This document shows positions 18,715 through 22,147 of a stretch of 22,147 nt of DNA, piece by piece; position 1 is the first letter of the stretch; each line of letters starts with the position of its first letter. The notes below the pieces were generated by a model that was given only the letters and a program-made list of their open reading frames with translations, was not told where the DNA came from and made no database searches. Position numbers and translations under genes: made by a program. This DNA comes from Euprymna scolopes (Eukaryota > Mollusca > Cephalopoda > Sepiida > Sepiolidae): the NCBI GenBank assembly GCA_024364805.1, contig CM044519.1, positions 52,488,386 to 52,510,532 on the forward strand, read 5' to 3'.

Positions 18715-19530
18715 TTAAAATAGCATTTCTGTTGGTCTGTTACGCTTAAATTTAAAATTGCATTTTTGTTTCTCTCATGTTCAAAATAAAGATAGCACTT
18801 TTGTTCTTCGGTGATTCTTATTCTCGCACTCTTGTCAGCATCAGTAGCATAAATTTAAAAAGTCATTTTGTCAGCCTGTCACGCTTACGTTGACAAACAT
18901 CGTTTTGTTCCACTGTCACGCTTTAATTTTAAATAGAATTTTGTCTATCTGTCACGTTGAAATTTAAAATAGTATTTTTGGGCCCGTCACGCGGAAATTT
19001 GAATAAAAAGCGTTTGTTTCACTGTCACACTTAAACTTCAAACAGCATATTTGTTAGTCTTTACGGTTAAATAAAAATACTGTTTCTTTATCACATTGTC
19101 ACTTTTAAATGTAAAACAGCATTTTCGTTGGTCTGTCATGCTTGTATTTGAAAGATCATTTTTGTTGATTTTAATGATTAGATTTAAATAACATTTTGTT
19201 GTCTATCGAGCTAACATTTAAAACAGCATTTTGTCGGTATATCACGTTTAAATTTACAATAGCATTGTAACAATTCAATTTTAAAATGTTTTCTTTAAAT
19301 CTAAAACAACGTTATTATTTGTGCGAGATGCGTAAATAATATTGATTTTTTTTTCATTCCGTCACGCTCGAATTTGAAACAACATTTTTGCGTCAGTCTG
19401 TCGCGTTTAATATATAGCATTTTTGCTGTCTATCATGCTCAAATTTAAAATAGCATTTTTGTTGGTTTGTCACGGTTACATTTTAATAGCTTTTTGCCAG
19501 TCTGTCATTCTTAAATATAAAATAACATGT
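18715..19530 (-). repeat. ~37-bp satellite array, right arm, inverted relative to the left arm
   Basis: The plus strand shows degenerate units with GGTCTGTTACGCTTAAATTT near the start, and repeatedly CTGTCACG(C/T)TTAAATTTA followed by AATAGCATTTTTGTTGG, at a spacing of about 35-39 bp. The reverse complement (CCAACAAAAATGCTATTTTA, then TTTAAGCGTGACAG) matches the left-arm unit. It is more diverged than the left arm, and no higher-order 66-bp unit is evident. Confidence 0.8.
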
Positions 19531-19730
19531 TCTACTTTAATTTGAAATTCGCTAGTGAATTTATGTTAGAAATCATACTTTCATCGTTATCCCTTGTAAC
19601 GGATGCATCTGAAGAATCGATGTGTTGTTGCTACGTTGTGTGATTGTGAACGTGCTTGAAGTTTAACATTTCTTCGGTATTGCTACGCCAAACCGTATAT
19701 GCACACACAAACAAATGTTAATTTATACCC
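19531..19730. other. unassigned sequence outside the right satellite arm
   Basis: No gene seen. See the note on weak inverted likeness to 15660-15715. Confidence 0.4.
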
Positions 19731-19751
19731 TCTCTCTCTCTCTCACTAGAT

Positions 19752-19798
<47 letters not shown>

Positions 19799-19866
19799 GT
19801 GTGTGTCTGTGTGTGTGCATGTGTGTGTGCATGTGTGTGTGGAGAGAGAGAGAAAGAGAGAGAGAA
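19731..19866. repeat. compound (CT)n-(TA)n-(GT)n-(GA)n microsatellite
   Basis: CT at 19731-19745, TA at 19751-19764, interrupted GT at 19764-19840 and GA at 19841-19866. The Cys/Val-rich open frame at 19715-19951 is a by-product. Confidence 0.97.
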
Positions 19867-21705
19867 GATGAGGTATAAGAATCTCTACCTACCTGTAATT
19901 AGCAATTCCAGTAATTTCTATCCTTGTATACAGCAACGCCAAAAACGTTAAACATGGAATCGTTAATAAGGAATTTATAATGCATTCTGTAATCTAAACT
20001 ATTCTGGTAGAAATAAACTTAATTCTGCCTGATTTGTTCACCATGTTTGACACTGGATTGTCCAACAATGTTTTCCTTTGTAATTATTCCATAATAGAGA
20101 TACTTGCATATGACGTGCAGAATGTTTAATAACTCTAACACAGTCCTTCTTCCCCTATCCCCTAGCAGAAACCAAATATTTGACGATTTTACGCTTTTCT
20201 GTTCAGTAAAAGTATACGAATTTTTATATAAATATTTTTTGATATAACAACGGTAACGAGAATCGAATGGGAGTTAACGCCCGGTGAGTATGAAGGCCAT
20301 GCAGGACCATCCACCCTACTCTTGTGATGATCAATAAAGTGTACATACATATGGTTGAATGGCGATAAAACGATTTGTAACAATTCGTCGACATTCGTAA
20401 CAGACTTGGTGTGTACTGTGTAAACCAGGACTGGTGAAACGTAAGCCAAACTCTATTAAACCTACCAATGTGTTTTTTTTCTTGGGAATCACACTATTTT
20501 CGAAAAATCATATCTACGCTTAACTTTGAAAACATTGTCACAATCAGTAATACGCAACATTGGTGTGTATGCAGTGAGTAGTTCACGTTTTCTTAGGTTA
20601 TTTCTTTAAATTTTGGCTCTGTTTAAATTATTTTGCTGGAATTCAGTCCCAGTTACAACGCCAATAGGAAACGTTTGCAATGCAGAAAGGGTTTCCCTTA
20701 TAATTTATAAAAAAAAGAATCAAACATTTTAATTGAATGTTTATATCGTTAGGTAGAAAGTACATTATAGTTAAAAAGACATATTCCCATGTTAAGAATG
20801 GTTTTTCTTATTTTAGTACAGCTAGTAAACTGTAAAATGGCGTTAAATAAATATTTAAATAAATTAGAAATGTTGTTTTGTCATTTTGCCAATATTTATT
20901 TTATTTATTACTCTCAAGACTCCTTCATTATTTAGTTTGTGGTCTTCACTCTTATGGCCCTGTGCTAGTCTTGACTAGTTTTGGGCAAATATTTATAGTT
21001 TTAAAAGTTTTATCTGGTCTTGTTATTAAGATGCATGGAAGGTTTAGAATTGATTCTTACAGAATTGTTCTCGTAGATCAATTTGTTCAAAAGGTCAAGA
21101 TATTGTAAGGATTTGCACTTTTCTGTCAAGAATCTTGTGAACGAATAGTATTTCCCCTGTTCTTATTTTAGATGTATGCTATTCGCACGAAAACATCGTG
21201 TAAAGCTTAGTCCGAACCACACCACTCCTCATGCCTATTCGACCTTTCTTATTCGCCTTCCCTAAGTTCCGTTTCGTTCTTCTAACTTTTCCATTTTTCC
21301 CCGGAGATCGAAGTTCAACGTCTGCCTCGTAAAATCAGCCGCAAGTTTTATCCAACAGTTCACAGAGTTTGCTGATATCAATCGGCAGACATCTTGAAAG
21401 GGTCGAACCTAGGTGTCTATGGTGAAAAGATAAGAAATTGTTGCAATAGACTTATCTGTAAAAGAAAATTCTAAGGTAAGATAAACCCCACACTCTGCAT
21501 CCATAGATCTTTTCTTATTGAATGTTTCATAAATAATTCTTCATCTTACAATTATTTATGGGAGCTGCTAGGTGATTATAAGTTAATTGTAGAATGTAGC
21601 ATCACTAAACAAGTTGTAGATATTTAGACAATCTATGTATCGGCAAGAAATTAGCTGCAACATAATTACCAGAATAAAGCTAATCTGTTGAATCATATGA
21701 ATGAG
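19867..21705. other. long AT-rich stretch without recognised features
   Basis: Open frames at 20189-20449 (minus) and 20878-21108 (plus) have no domain I know and no gene context. 21200-21420 is more GC-rich and contains GGGTCGAACC (21398-21407), a box B-like motif without a partner box A. I see no convincing gene or repeat. Confidence 0.45.
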
Positions 21706-21783
<78 letters not shown>

Positions 21784-21792
21784 TGTGTGTGT
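21706..21792. repeat. (AT)n-(GT)n microsatellite
   Basis: About 36 AT dinucleotides (21706-21778) followed by a short GT tract. Confidence 0.98.
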
Positions 21793-22147
21793 CTATCTAT
21801 ATTAATAAACCTTAAAGGATTTTCGATCATGACTATCGACAGTATACCGATGCAAATCTTTCACATTCATCATTTTTAGCAAATACTGTTTTTTCGGACA
21901 AGAACACGCACAGTTTGTCGCTGTCTAATAAATTTTACAATTTACCCTTTCTTGACTCACTCTCTCAAATACGTAACACACCATAGGTAGTAACAAATAA
22001 ACTTGACCCTTCCATGAAACCAAACCTACCGCGTCTTTTTTATATATACACACATACCCACATGTCACCGAAAAATATTCGCCTTCTTACATTCAATCAT
22101 TTGATATTTACTTTTATTGGGCTGTGGTCACTCCTGTGTTGTGTTTC
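21793..22147. other. AT-rich sequence to the right edge
   Basis: No recognisable gene or repeat. Confidence 0.5.

Noticed and set aside
21398-21407. Box B-like GGGTCGAACC as a tRNA gene or SINE
   Set aside because: No box A at the right distance on either strand and no tRNA stems.

Overview
This window looks like a gene-poor, AT-rich stretch of an animal nuclear genome. I found no intact host gene, no exon with convincing splice context and no functional RNA gene. The content is tandem repeats, microsatellites and decayed mobile elements: LINE relics, a Tc1/mariner-type relic, tRNA-like short repeats, a Helitron-like repeat trio and one Ty3/Gypsy fossil. The abundance of long (TA)n and (CA)n tracts and the mix of LINE and mariner relics suggest a mollusc, possibly a cephalopod. 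That assignment is an inference from style and no gene confirms it.

Layout. 1-840 is a 23-bp minisatellite of at least 36 copies that runs off the left edge. It abuts a LINE relic (870-1188, minus). A 17-bp repeat array (1626-2117) is split by a ~0.4 kb two-part element. 2.1-4.7 kb is AT-rich with microsatellites and one degenerate tRNA-like relic (3438-3513). 4.77-5.38 kb holds a mosaic of direct and inverted repeats. 6.17-6.71 kb holds a 123-bp direct duplication and a near-perfect inverted repeat that encloses a (TA)/(CA) microsatellite. A zinc-knuckle-type LINE relic (7020-7270, minus) and a mariner-type transposase relic (7972-8343, minus) follow. A cluster of CCAAT motifs lies at 8.93-9.04 kb, part of it a perfect palindrome.

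10.38-11.86 kb carries three head-to-tail relatives of a ~0.4 kb repeat with a tRNA-like promoter block and a GC-rich hairpin near its 3' end. 13.26-13.63 kb is a short retroelement insertion bounded by a perfect 14-bp target-site duplication. 13.82-15.40 kb is a broken LINE reverse transcriptase on the minus strand, joined head to head with a second, very short 3' end of the same LINE on the plus strand, so the pair is bounded by ~160-bp inverted repeats.

15.73-19.53 kb is the largest structure: two arrays of the same ~37-bp satellite in opposite orientation, separated by ~1.9 kb that holds an old Ty3/Gypsy pol fossil. This foldback-like architecture is the best candidate for something undescribed. 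19.7-22.1 kb is AT-rich sequence with microsatellites and nothing I recognise.

No genes work together here. What can be reconstructed is a history of nested insertion and tandem amplification. Identities quoted are rough estimates by eye.
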